From Cobetia sp. L2A1 (GTDB taxonomy: Bacteria; Pseudomonadota; Gammaproteobacteria; Pseudomonadales; Halomonadaceae): a stretch of DNA of 64,000 nt. Position 1 is the first letter of the stretch. Each line of letters starts with the position of its first letter. Under the pieces are notes generated by a model. The model was not told where the DNA came from and made no database searches. It worked only from the letters and a program-made list of their open reading frames with translations. The translations under genes and the position numbers were made by a program. Below, piece after piece: positions 26,299-34,419 of this stretch. The stretch lies in NCBI RefSeq assembly GCF_009796845.1, contig NZ_CP047025.1, positions 1,488,001 through 1,552,000 of the forward strand. The letters run 5' to 3'.

Positions 26299-27651
26299 TT
26301 ACATGGCTGGCACACTGATGTCTGGGCGACGGATGGGCTTGTCGGGTATCGCGATAAGAGAGATGCCGTTGGTTTCTGGCAACTGAAGTCCGCCGATCAG
26401 GGCGATGGCGGCAATGGCGATCAGATACCAGGCCGGAGCCAGATTGTTGCCGGTCAGATCAATCAGCCATGTTGCGACCAGCGGTGCCGTTCCACCGAAA
26501 ATGGTATAGGCAACGTTATAGCTCAATGCAGAGGCGGTATAGCGCACGCGGGTGGGAAACTGCTCCGATAGCAACGCTGCAGTGACGACGCCGCACAATA
26601 CGGCGCCGACCGCCATCAGCGATGCCCCAAGCATTGAGGCCCACAGCGTCCCGCTGGCGGCCAGTCCGTAGGCCGGAAAAACGGCGATCGCGAGACTGAC
26701 GCAAGCGGTAATGATGGTGTTGCGACGCCCGACCTTGTCAGAGTAGTAGCCTGCGACGGGGCATAGCAGTGCTGCGATAACCAATGCGCCCAGGCTTGCC
26801 AGTAGCGCCGTCTGACGGCTGGCACCACCAGCGACCTGCATGTAGGTCGCGAAATAGGTGCTGAACATGTAGAAGGAAAGCGCGGTGGCAGAAATGAAGG
26901 CCATCAGGCTGATGATGATGGGGGCGTGAGAATTGAGTGTTTCGCGAAGGGGCGCATTGGGTGCCTGATGCTCCTGCTGGATCAACCGGAAGGCGGGTGA
27001 GTCATCCAGTTTCAGGCGCATGTAGAGGCCGATTAACCCAAGCGGTGCAGCAATCAGGAAGGGAATACGCCAGCCCCACTGTTGCATTGTCGCTTCTGAC
27101 ACGAGGGTATTCAGACACAGTCCGAGCGCTGCAGCAGTTGCGAAGGCACTGAAGGTCGAAACAGGAATGAAGCTGCCATACCAGCCGCGCTTCTTGTCAG
27201 GCGCATGCTCCATCACGAAAGCACAGGCGCCGGCATATTCACCCCCTGCCGAGAAACCCTGAGCACAGCGTGCCAACGTCAATGCCAGCGGTGCGAACAG
27301 GCCGATACTTTCGTAGGTTGGCAATAGCCCGATCACGGCTGTCGCGCTAGCCATCATGATGATAGTGATCGCCAACACGTTCTTGCGGCCGATTCTGTCG
27401 CCGAGGGTGCCAAAGAAGATGCCACCTAATGGGCGTAGGGCAAAGGACACGGCGAATACCGCGAACGTCTGCAGCAGTGCCAGTGTCGGGTCGCCCTGCG
27501 GAAAGAAGTGTTGGGAAATGATCACGGCCATGAAGCCATAGATGGCAAAGTCGAACCATTCAATGAAATTACCGATGGCAGAGGCTGCCAATACACGCCG
27601 TAGCGTGGCGGGAGACACCTCATCGATCGTGCCTGTCTTGTTGTTATGCAT
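26299..27651 (-). CDS. MFS transporter, metabolite:H+ symporter (ProP/MHS) type
   Basis: A 450-residue 12-helix transporter. Family signatures are NFIEWFDFAIYGFMAVIIS near the start, RPLGGIFFGTLGDRIGRKN (the loop 2-3 motif) and FSAGGEYAGACAFVMEHAP, all typical of the metabolite:H+ symporter family (ProP, KgtP, ShiA, CitA). The substrate cannot be fixed; osmolytes, organic acids or sugar acids are possible. The GGAG seven bases before ATG 27651 supports that start over one 11 codons upstream. A 25-bp motif 87 bases upstream recurs in the promoter region of the gluconate-type dehydrogenase (27738 and 32523), so the two may be co-regulated. Confidence 0.9.
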   Translation of the reverse strand: MHNNKTGTIDEVSPATLRRVLAASAIGNFIEWFDFAIYGFMAVIISQHFFPQGDPTLALLQTFAVFAVSFALRPLGGIFFGTLGDRIGRKNVLAITIIMMASATAVIGLLPTYESIGLFAPLALTLARCAQGFSAGGEYAGACAFVMEHAPDKKRGWYGSFIPVSTFSAFATAAALGLCLNTLVSEATMQQWGWRIPFLIAAPLGLIGLYMRLKLDDSPAFRLIQQEHQAPNAPLRETLNSHAPIIISLMAFISATALSFYMFSTYFATYMQVAGGASRQTALLASLGALVIAALLCPVAGYYSDKVGRRNTIITACVSLAIAVFPAYGLAASGTLWASMLGASLMAVGAVLCGVVTAALLSEQFPTRVRYTASALSYNVAYTIFGGTAPLVATWLIDLTGNNLAPAWYLIAIAAIALIGGLQLPETNGISLIAIPDKPIRRPDISVPAM

Positions 27652-27737
27652 GCTGAGACTCCACAGAGATAAGCGAGACATCACGCGTTGTGAGTCTTCC
27701 TCTTTTATCCTGAAGTAGTCGTCGTGCCGAAGGGTTA

Positions 27738-27762
27738 CTCATTGCGACATGATTAATGTCTG
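27738..27762. repeat. Shared upstream motif, copy 1
   Basis: The 25-bp block beginning CTCATTGCGACATGATTA matches a block at 32523-32547 at 21 of 25 positions. This copy contains the inverted repeat GACAT-N5-ATGTC and lies 87 bases upstream of the MHS transporter start. A regulator site is a reasonable guess. Confidence 0.5.
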
Positions 27763-27877
27763 ATGCGACGTGATTTGAGGCGCTGTTGTCAGAGCCTGTC
27801 GCTGTGCTGGTGTGAATTTCACTCGAAGCGGGAAGGCGTGCCCCTGAAAGCTCTCCTCAATGGTACCCGGTAATAGG

Positions 27878-27914
27878 AAAATGCCGTTGCCCCCGGGGGG
27901 GGCAACGGCATTTT
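27878..27914 (-). terminator. Terminator of the gluconate-type dehydrogenase operon
   Basis: AAAATGCCGTTGCCCC (from 27878) pairs with the GGGGCAACGGCATTTT ending at 27914, 16 bp or more with almost no loop apart from the central C/G run. It lies 37 bases after the GMC gene stop on the minus strand and ends in TTTT. Confidence 0.9.
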
Positions 27915-27950
27915 CAGAGTGACTGTAGTGAAAGAAGTCGGCGTTGTAGC

Positions 27951-29723
27951 TTAGCCGCGTGACATCAGCGGGCCCGGATTGGCCAGATATAGTTCGCGGA
28001 TATGTTTTGCCGACCAGTAGGTAAGGGCGGCTACCGTCCCGGTGGGATTGTGTTGCATGTTCTGCGGAAAGGCACTGGCGCCCATCACGAACAGATTATG
28101 TGCATCCCAATGCTGAAGGTAGCGATTAAGTACCGAAGTGTTCGGGTCAGTCCCCATGACTGCGCCACCGGTGAGGTGAGTCGATTGATAGCTGGAAGGG
28201 TCGAAATGGTCGCCACGCTGTTTGACGCTTTCAGTGTGATACTCCGGCTTGAGCTCGGTGACGATTTCACGCATGCGTTCGGCCATGAACTCGGTCATGC
28301 GTAGATCATTCTCTTTCCAGTCGTAAGTCATGCGCAGTAGCGGATCCCCATGTGGATCCTGGTATGTGGGGTCGAGATCCAGATAAACGTCACGGTAGGA
28401 CATGTTGCTGCCAGTGGTCCCCAGTACCATGTGATGCCCGTAGTGCGCCTTGATCTGTTTCTTCCACTCACTTCCCCAGCTCGGCGTGCCTGGTGGCGTG
28501 CGCAATGCTCCGATGGCGCCCCCAGGCCCTTGGGTCGTATAGATATAGGAGCCACCGATGAAGCCGTGGCTTGCCGTATCGAAGGTGTCCGGGCTGAAGT
28601 CGTCAATGACCTGACCGCTGCCGCCGGCCGAAATGAAGGGATTGAACTGATGCTCCTTGAAGTAAAGATCCATCGAGCCGGTGATCTGATAGGAGAAGTT
28701 ACGCCCCACTACACCGGTGTTTTGCTCCGGATCATAGGGCTGGCCGATCTCCGAAAGCAGCATCAGACGTACGTTCGACAGCGGGAAGGAGGCGAGGATG
28801 ACCAAGCCGGCTGGCTGAAAGATCTCGTTACCCTCGGCATCGTAATAGAGCACACCTTTGACGGTATCGTCCGTGTCGCTCTTGACGATGCGTGTGACCT
28901 CGCACCGAGTTCGATAGTGGAAGTTGCTACGTTGCTTGAGCGCATCCAGCGTGCAGGTCTGTGGCGTGGCCTTGGAGTAGTTGAGGCAGCCGTAATTGCT
29001 GCAAAACCCACAGAAATTACACGGCCCCAGCTGCATACCGTAAGGGTTGGTCCAGGCCCCCGACACATTGGCTGAGGGGTAGGGGTACGGATGCCAGCCG
29101 AGTGACTTGGTCGCCTTGGTGAACAGGACATCGGTCAGGGTGCGTGGTAACGGCGGTAGCGGGAAAGGATTCTGGCGTGAGCCCTCGAAGGGATTGCCAC
29201 CTTCGAGAAGCTCGCCTTGCACATTACCGGCCTGTCCGGAGAGTCCGGCGACCTTCTCGAAGAAGTCGTAGTGAGGCTCCAATTCCTCATAGCTGACGCC
29301 GTAGTCCTGTATCGTCATGTCTTCAGGCAGGAAGCCCGGTGCAAAGGTGCGGTCTGCAAAGCTCTTGAGGGCTAACTCGTTGGGCGTAGCGCGGTACAGC
29401 ACGCCCGTCCAGTGTGAGCCAGCACCGCCCACGCCGTCGCCGGGGTGGAATGTAGTCCAATGGCGCTGGGGGACGGCCTGTTCGTCGCGATTGCGTCGGA
29501 TGGTGACGGTGCTCTGCCGCGGACGCTGCATCATCTTGAGTCGCACGCCGTACTTTAGTTCGTCGGCGGGCTTGGGATAGAGGAAGTCTTCCTTGGTCCG
29601 ATCGCCGCCGCGCTCCAGCGCCAGCACATCCAGGCCAGCATCGGTCAGTTCAAGGCCCATGATGGAGCCGGTCCAGCCGAGGCCGATTATCACGACGTCG
29701 ACTTCAGGTTGGGTAATGGCCAT
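27951..29723 (-). CDS. GMC-family flavoprotein subunit of a gluconate/sugar dehydrogenase
   Basis: A 590-residue FAD enzyme of the glucose-methanol-choline family, catalytic subunit of a periplasmic three-subunit dehydrogenase (gluconate 2-dehydrogenase or related aldose/polyol dehydrogenase). The FAD loop is VVIIGLGWTGSIMGLELTDA at the N-terminus. CNFCGFCSNYGC (near residue 245) is a four-cysteine cluster like that of FAD-glucose dehydrogenases that carry a 3Fe-4S centre. The C-terminal GMC motif is HLTGGAVMGTDPNTSVLN with active-site HNPTGT. Start 29723 has AAGGAA 9 bases before it. The frame is open 66 codons further upstream but that overlaps the cytochrome gene. It has no signal of its own and is probably carried out by the TAT signal on the small subunit. 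Confidence 0.88.
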   Translation of the reverse strand: MAITQPEVDVVIIGLGWTGSIMGLELTDAGLDVLALERGGDRTKEDFLYPKPADELKYGVRLKMMQRPRQSTVTIRRNRDEQAVPQRHWTTFHPGDGVGGAGSHWTGVLYRATPNELALKSFADRTFAPGFLPEDMTIQDYGVSYEELEPHYDFFEKVAGLSGQAGNVQGELLEGGNPFEGSRQNPFPLPPLPRTLTDVLFTKATKSLGWHPYPYPSANVSGAWTNPYGMQLGPCNFCGFCSNYGCLNYSKATPQTCTLDALKQRSNFHYRTRCEVTRIVKSDTDDTVKGVLYYDAEGNEIFQPAGLVILASFPLSNVRLMLLSEIGQPYDPEQNTGVVGRNFSYQITGSMDLYFKEHQFNPFISAGGSGQVIDDFSPDTFDTASHGFIGGSYIYTTQGPGGAIGALRTPPGTPSWGSEWKKQIKAHYGHHMVLGTTGSNMSYRDVYLDLDPTYQDPHGDPLLRMTYDWKENDLRMTEFMAERMREIVTELKPEYHTESVKQRGDHFDPSSYQSTHLTGGAVMGTDPNTSVLNRYLQHWDAHNLFVMGASAFPQNMQHNPTGTVAALTYWSAKHIRELYLANPGPLMSRG

Positions 29724-29736
29724 GTGGTGATTCCTT

Positions 29737-31212
29737 TCAGTTCGACGACGGGGTACTGGAGGGTATGGGGGCATGCTGACGGAGGTATTCGGGGCGACCC
29801 TGCTGAGTGGCGTCGACAGGGCCATGATTGCGCCGTACCTCTGCCACCTGTTCTGGACTGACGGCGGAGGCTTGATTCCCCCAGCTCTGGCGCACGAAAC
29901 TCGCCAGACTCGCGGCTTCATCGTCAGTCAAACGCCAGTCGAAACCTGGCATTTGTAGGCGTTCGGGACGCTTGGGAGTTGAAGGAAGCTGGGCGCCGTA
30001 GAGCATGGTGCTGATCAAGGCTTTCGGATTGTCGGCAGTCGCCTGCGCGTTGCCGACCAGTGGTGGGAAGACGCTATCAGCCCCCGCGCCATTGGCAAAG
30101 TGACAGGCGTTGCAGTTATCCAGATACAGCCGAGCGCCTTCGTCGAGCGAGATGGCGGCCGTCAGTTGATGGGTAGTGGCGTCGCGGGCGGAGGAAGACT
30201 TCGAGTCAGACGTCGCCTGACTTGCTGGTACGTCGCCGGAGGCGTGCGATGCTTTGTCGGATGCGCCAAGGGTGGTCAGGTAAGCGGCGATGGAATACAG
30301 GTCTTCATCATTGAGGTGTGAGGTACTGTGCTGAATGACCGACCGCATCTCCCCACCAGTAGCCGCATGACGACTGCGGCCAGTGGCGAGGTAGTCCACC
30401 AGATCCTGCTCTTTCCAATTGCGCAGCCCTGAACCATCGCCGCCGCGCAGCGAGGGGACCTGCCAGCCATCTAACTCACTACCGGCCAGGTAATCGTCGC
30501 CGTCCTGATCGTTCAGCGCCTTTTCCTGCATGAACATCCCACGAGGGGTATGACAGCTGCCACAGTGGCCTGCGCCTTGTACCAGGTAGCGACCACGGTC
30601 AAGTTGTGCATGACGTTCAGGTGATATCGTGCCTGTTGTTTGCTCGAGTGAGGTATAGGGGGCTTCATCGGCAAATAACCAATTCCAGGCGCGGATGCCC
30701 CAGCGCTGATTGAACGGGAAGGATAGTGAAGTCTCGGGAGCAGGTTTGGCCACTGGCACTACGCCCTGCATGAAGTAGACATAAAGCGCATGCACATCAT
30801 CATCGTTGAGGCTTGCATAGGCGGGATAGGGCATGGCCGGATACAGGTAGCTGCCATCAGCACGAATACCTTGGCGTAAAGCTGCCGCGAAGTCCTGCTC
30901 ACCATAATCACCAATTCCCGCTTTGGGATCTGGAGTGATATTGGTGGCATAGATGGCGCCGAAGGGGCTATCGATCGGACGCCCGCCGCCGTAGTCCTCG
31001 CTGGCATCTTCACGAGTGTGACAGGCCATGCAGTCGCCTGCGCGCGCCAGATAGGCTCCGCGCTTGATGAGCGCAGTATCGGCTGGCGTGTCTTGGGGGC
31101 TGATGCCCTTGCTGTCGTCAGAATTGCCGATCGCGGCTATTGCCACGGCCGTAGTACCCAGAGCGACCACCACGAGTGCCAGACGCGCAGGGTGGTTAAA
31201 ATAAGGGATCAT
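29737..31212 (-). CDS. Membrane-bound triheme cytochrome c subunit
   Basis: A 491-residue exported cytochrome c with three CxxCH sites: CMACH (about residue 62), CGSCH (about 209) and CNACH (about 364). The signal is LALVVVALGTTAVAIAA. Such subunits pass electrons from the flavoprotein to ubiquinone at the inner membrane. A Ser/Ala-rich linker lies between hemes 2 and 3 (about 320-350). The gene sits between the small and flavoprotein subunits with 13 bases to the latter. AGGAG lies about 9 bases upstream of the ATG. Confidence 0.92.
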   Translation of the reverse strand: MIPYFNHPARLALVVVALGTTAVAIAAIGNSDDSKGISPQDTPADTALIKRGAYLARAGDCMACHTREDASEDYGGGRPIDSPFGAIYATNITPDPKAGIGDYGEQDFAAALRQGIRADGSYLYPAMPYPAYASLNDDDVHALYVYFMQGVVPVAKPAPETSLSFPFNQRWGIRAWNWLFADEAPYTSLEQTTGTISPERHAQLDRGRYLVQGAGHCGSCHTPRGMFMQEKALNDQDGDDYLAGSELDGWQVPSLRGGDGSGLRNWKEQDLVDYLATGRSRHAATGGEMRSVIQHSTSHLNDEDLYSIAAYLTTLGASDKASHASGDVPASQATSDSKSSSARDATTHQLTAAISLDEGARLYLDNCNACHFANGAGADSVFPPLVGNAQATADNPKALISTMLYGAQLPSTPKRPERLQMPGFDWRLTDDEAASLASFVRQSWGNQASAVSPEQVAEVRRNHGPVDATQQGRPEYLRQHAPIPSSTPSSN

Positions 31213-31279
31213 CCGATGCTCCTGCCGCCCCTCGTCATGCGAGAGGCGTCGCTTTTCGGTCTAGAGTAGGAGGCCAAGA

Positions 31280-32005
31280 TCAGCCGCGCTTGCCAGCGAG
31301 ACTTACCGGGCCTAGCGGATAGGGCACATCGTGTTGATCGACCCATTCACGGAAGCTGGCGCGTGCACCCGTAAAGCCGAGCATCTTCCAACCAACCATG
31401 TCGCGGTTGCCGCCATACATCGGATCAGCCAGATAGCCTTCTTTAGTGTTCTGCAATAGAAAGCTAAAGAAAGTCGACGATGGTAGGTCGGAAATACCGG
31501 CAGCGGCGAAATCGGCCTTGCCAGCCTCCAGCTCGCTCAGAAGGGTATCGCGCTGCTCGGCAGGCAGGTCTGAAAACTCCTGGTTCATACGCGTCATGGC
31601 ATGATGGCGAGCGCCCTTGATACCGAGGCGATAGAGCTCGGCAGGGGTATGCGGAAGTTGATAGCCGAATACTGGATCGGCGTTCGGATGAAAGGGGCCC
31701 TGCATGTACCAGTCATTTGCCTGGCCATAGTCTCCAGTGAGCTCCTTGTCGATAAATACGGGTACATTGGCAGTCAGGGCACCGGCACCATGTTCATCCT
31801 CGGGAATCAGTCGATCGGTGGCGGCGAGGATGAACTGCCATTCCTCGTCCGAAAAAAAGGTGGGTGAATACTTGTGGAGCGGAGGCATGTCAGCCTCTGC
31901 CGAGGTAGCCAGTAAAAGGCCTGGTGCCACGGTTACGGCAGGGATCATTGCCAGCGAACGACGGATGAATTCACGTCGTTGCTGACCCTCGAGGTTGAGC
32001 GGCAT
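31280..32005 (-). CDS. Gluconate 2-dehydrogenase subunit 3 (small subunit) with TAT signal
   Basis: A 241-residue subunit of the Gluconate_2-dh3 family. The N-terminus RREFIRRSLAMIPAVTVAPG is a twin-arginine signal (RRxFI). The mature part starts near ADMPPLHKYSPTFFSDEEWQFI, and DRLIPEDEHGAGALTANVPVFID is the family core. In this enzyme class the small subunit is needed for export and folding of the flavoprotein, which has no signal. First gene of the three-gene operon. GGGAG lies 7 bases before the ATG. Confidence 0.9.
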   Translation of the reverse strand: MPLNLEGQQRREFIRRSLAMIPAVTVAPGLLLATSAEADMPPLHKYSPTFFSDEEWQFILAATDRLIPEDEHGAGALTANVPVFIDKELTGDYGQANDWYMQGPFHPNADPVFGYQLPHTPAELYRLGIKGARHHAMTRMNQEFSDLPAEQRDTLLSELEAGKADFAAAGISDLPSSTFFSFLLQNTKEGYLADPMYGGNRDMVGWKMLGFTGARASFREWVDQHDVPYPLGPVSLAGKRG

Positions 32006-32607
32006 GCTTGTCTCCCAGGTGCAATATGATGTCGCGTCGTCAGTTGTACGTGCAGTATCAGGTAGTAAATAAACGAGATGCTATCTGGGAAGCTTGGCAG
32101 ATAGATGTGCCAATCAGCGATGTAGCAGCGTGTCGTATTCAGTCAAGACAGCAAGACCAAGAGAAGCTCGCGGGGGATGTTGCATTGCGTATAATATTAA
32201 CAAAAATCAGAAGTGTGATTTAGGAGCACTATCCTATATCGGTGTGACGGAGGGTTGCGTTTTTGCATGTCAGCAGATGTATAAGTGGCATGTGAGCTAG
32301 CAGATGGCAGAGCAATGTGTAGTGTTATGCGCAGAGAATGAGTTTCTTCCCCGTTTAGGTTGATGAGTTGCTCATGAAATTGTCCCATGCTATCCATTCC
32401 TCGTAAAACACGCCAAATATTGGACAGAGCACCCAATGTTTTGTGGCAGTTTCAGAAATAGAGCAGAGAAATGATTGCGGTTATCAAACAATAGATGGCA
32501 ACGGCGAGTCATTCGGCGGCTGCTCATCACGACATGATTAATGCTTGATATGGTGTCTTTCGTATTATCAGGCTGTGCAAAGTAAAGTCCTCGGCGAATC
32601 CGTGGCC
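32006..32607. other. Long intergenic region upstream of the dehydrogenase operon
   Basis: About 600 bases, AT-rich in the middle, with no supported gene. It holds the second copy of the 25-bp motif (32523-32547). A GTATAAT sequence near 32189 on the + strand has no matching -35 and no gene after it. Confidence 0.6.
32523..32547. repeat. Shared upstream motif, copy 2
   Basis: A block beginning CTCATCACGACATGATTA, 21 of 25 identical to 27738-27762. Here the inverted repeat is less complete (GACAT-N5-ATGCT). It is 518 bases upstream of the dehydrogenase small-subunit gene and just past the convergent end of the NYN gene. Confidence 0.5.
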
Positions 32608-33135
32608 CTAGCGCATCAGCAGATCTGTCCCGATCTCTCTGAAGTCAGTGGCGCTTCGCATGAGGGCGTGAGCCGTCAATGCTTCGACACCGTAGACGCG
32701 TGTCGTCACGGCATGCCGTGTTGAGACGTGCTCGAGTAGCATGGCGAAGTCACCATCGCCGGAGGCGAGAATGATCTCGTCAACTTCAGGCGCTGCTTCC
32801 ATGACATCGATAGTAATCCCGACGTCCCAGTCCCCCTTGGCCGAGCCATCACTGCGCTGGATAAAGGGCTTGAGCTTCACTTCGAAACCGATATCGCGCA
32901 GACGCTGTTGAAACTGCTGCTGCTTCGGATCACCACGATCAATGGCATAGGCATAGGCATGCTGAATAGTCCCCAGACGCTCAAGCTCTGCCCATAGACG
33001 GCGATAGTCGAACTGTCGCCCGAAGGTGTCGCGTACCGTGTAATAGATATTCTGAACGTCAATGAAGACAGCCAGTCGCGGGGGCGTGGCGGATGTGCGT
33101 GCATGCTGAGTGTCGTGCAAGGAGGAAGCTGACAT
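32608..33135 (-). CDS. NYN-domain (LabA/DUF88) putative RNase
   Basis: A 175-residue single-domain protein of the PIN-like NYN family. AVFIDVQNIYYTVRD near residue 25 gives the first acidic motif (D-x-x-N), KGDWDVGITIDVM the second, and LASGDGDFAMLLEHV (GDGDF) the third. This arrangement of aspartates binds Mg2+ in NYN nucleases. The physiological RNA target is not known. A single gene, 160 bases upstream (in its direction) of a small conserved protein gene. Confidence 0.88.
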   Translation of the reverse strand: MSASSLHDTQHARTSATPPRLAVFIDVQNIYYTVRDTFGRQFDYRRLWAELERLGTIQHAYAYAIDRGDPKQQQFQQRLRDIGFEVKLKPFIQRSDGSAKGDWDVGITIDVMEAAPEVDEIILASGDGDFAMLLEHVSTRHAVTTRVYGVEALTAHALMRSATDFREIGTDLLMR

Positions 33136-33296
33136 GAGAGATGCCGGAGAAAACCGAGAGGGGATAACGTCAGACTGAGTGCTGATCGTTATTTGGGAAA
33201 AGCGCCGGCCGCTACCTGACAGGAAAGGGCAGCGGCTGGAGGTCAGTACATGAGTTCAACATGTGAACTCTGTTGCTGGAGCTTGATTGACAAGCT

Positions 33297-33488
33297 TCAG
33301 CCTTTGGCAGCGGGATTGGATGGCTTCGGCGGTGCTTTGACGCCGATGACCTGACCGCTAACGCCAGATTCGATCACATTGACCTTGCCGCCCTTATCCA
33401 GGAAGGCCTGCATCTGTGCTTCAAGAGACGCCGAGGTTTCAACAGCGGCGGGAGCTTTCTTCTTTGCGGCTGTACGGGTGTTGGCCAT
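33297..33488 (-). CDS. Small basic protein of unknown function (63 aa)
   Basis: Residues 1-20 are Ala/Lys/Thr-rich (TRTAAKKKAPAAVE), followed by a predicted amphipathic helix (SLEAQMQAFLDKGGKVNVIE) and a Lys/Pro/Ala tail. GGAG lies 7 bases before the ATG, and the start and composition look like a real small gene. The lysine-rich end suggests nucleic-acid or RNA-polymerase binding, but I do not recognise the family. No cysteine or membrane segment is present. Confidence 0.6.
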   Translation of the reverse strand: MANTRTAAKKKAPAAVETSASLEAQMQAFLDKGGKVNVIESGVSGQVIGVKAPPKPSNPAAKG

Positions 33489-33628
33489 GCGGGACTCCGT
33501 TCCGAGACTGGGGGTGGACGACCACTATACCATACCCGCCGTTTTGCTGCTCGATGGCGACAAGATGAAATCATAAAGACGGTTTTTGCCGCGAAAGATC
33601 AATGTTGTCGCCAAACAGCTCAAACGCG

Positions 33629-34105
33629 TCATGACGCAGGTCTCTCGCTGTGTTCGTGCGTATTCTCCGCCGTTGCACGGCCGTGGACTTCGCACTGTTT
33701 ATGGTCTGAGAGGACCTCGATGACTCGGCAATCACGGACCTGTCCGTCATCGCCGTGGCTAAGCATTCGCTGCAGCTCTTCACGGAGTGCCTCAAGACGC
33801 TGCAAGCGTGCCTCGACTTCGTCGAGGTGATGGCGCGCCACTGCATGTATCTCCTCGCAGGGGCGTTCAGGGGTATCCGAGAGACTCAATAGCTCGCGAA
33901 TGGCCGGGACTGGGAAACCAAAGTCACGTGCATGGCGAATGAAATTCAGACGACCAAGCGTGGTGTCGCCATACCGTCGTTGATTGCCTGCGTTGCGCAG
34001 CGGTGGCGGTAGCAAGCCAATATCTTCGTAATACCGAATGGTCTGTACCTTGCAGTCGGCCTGTAGAGCGAGATCGCCAATGCTCAGCGAGGAGGAGGTA
34101 GGCAT
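33629..34105 (-). CDS. MerR-family regulator (CadR/PbrR-like group)
   Basis: A 158-residue MerR protein. The N-terminal winged helix is SIGDLALQADCKVQTIRYYEDIGLL and NQRRYGDTTLGRLNFIRHARDFGF; a dimer helix follows (about 78-120). Cysteines are at PCEEIHAV (near 82), DCRVIEVL (near 124) and KQCEVHGR (near 137), and the tail is His/Glu-rich, which suggests a divalent-metal sensor. It is divergent from the zinc alcohol dehydrogenase with 314 bases between them. No clear MerR operator is visible in that gap, so its target may be elsewhere, for example the CDF gene at 40504. GGAG lies before the ATG. Confidence 0.85.
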   Translation of the reverse strand: MPTSSSLSIGDLALQADCKVQTIRYYEDIGLLPPPLRNAGNQRRYGDTTLGRLNFIRHARDFGFPVPAIRELLSLSDTPERPCEEIHAVARHHLDEVEARLQRLEALREELQRMLSHGDDGQVRDCRVIEVLSDHKQCEVHGRATAENTHEHSERPAS

Positions 34106-34419
34106 GTGTGGGCTCCATGCGAGTAAGTCTATCGGCGAGAAAATGTGTCAGAGAACCAGTGGCCAAGTACCGCAGTAAATATCGGGGCGCCAACAAGACA
34201 AGACAAGTTTTTGTCTATGAGATTGTGCGCCTGGATTTTAGATTCTTGCTGCCAGAGAACAGCGGCGCGTTGCTGGTTTGCCAACACTGTGTTCTAGCGC
34301 CTCCAAGCGACTAGCTGTTGAATTATTGGCCAGTGACCAACAGGTAAGAGGGACTACGGGGGGTATGCGTTGATCAAAAGCGCTGCCTTCACGAGGAATT
34401 GGCTTAAGGAGCACATCGC
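34106..34419. other. Divergent intergenic region between merR and the alcohol dehydrogenase gene
   Basis: A 314-base spacer. An imperfect inverted repeat CTAGCGC-N6-GCGACTAG lies near 34297-34314 but has no promoter of MerR type around it. Nothing else was recognised. Confidence 0.5.

Noticed and set aside
30100..30321. Small open frame antisense to the cytochrome gene
   Set aside because: It lies inside a region coding for clear heme-binding motifs on the other strand.
32189..32195. GTATAAT as a promoter in the long spacer
   Set aside because: No -35 at a suitable distance and no gene follows on that strand.
34297..34314. CTAG-containing inverted repeat before the alcohol dehydrogenase gene
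   Set aside because: Imperfect, and not set between promoter elements with 19-20-base spacing, so it does not qualify as a MerR operator.
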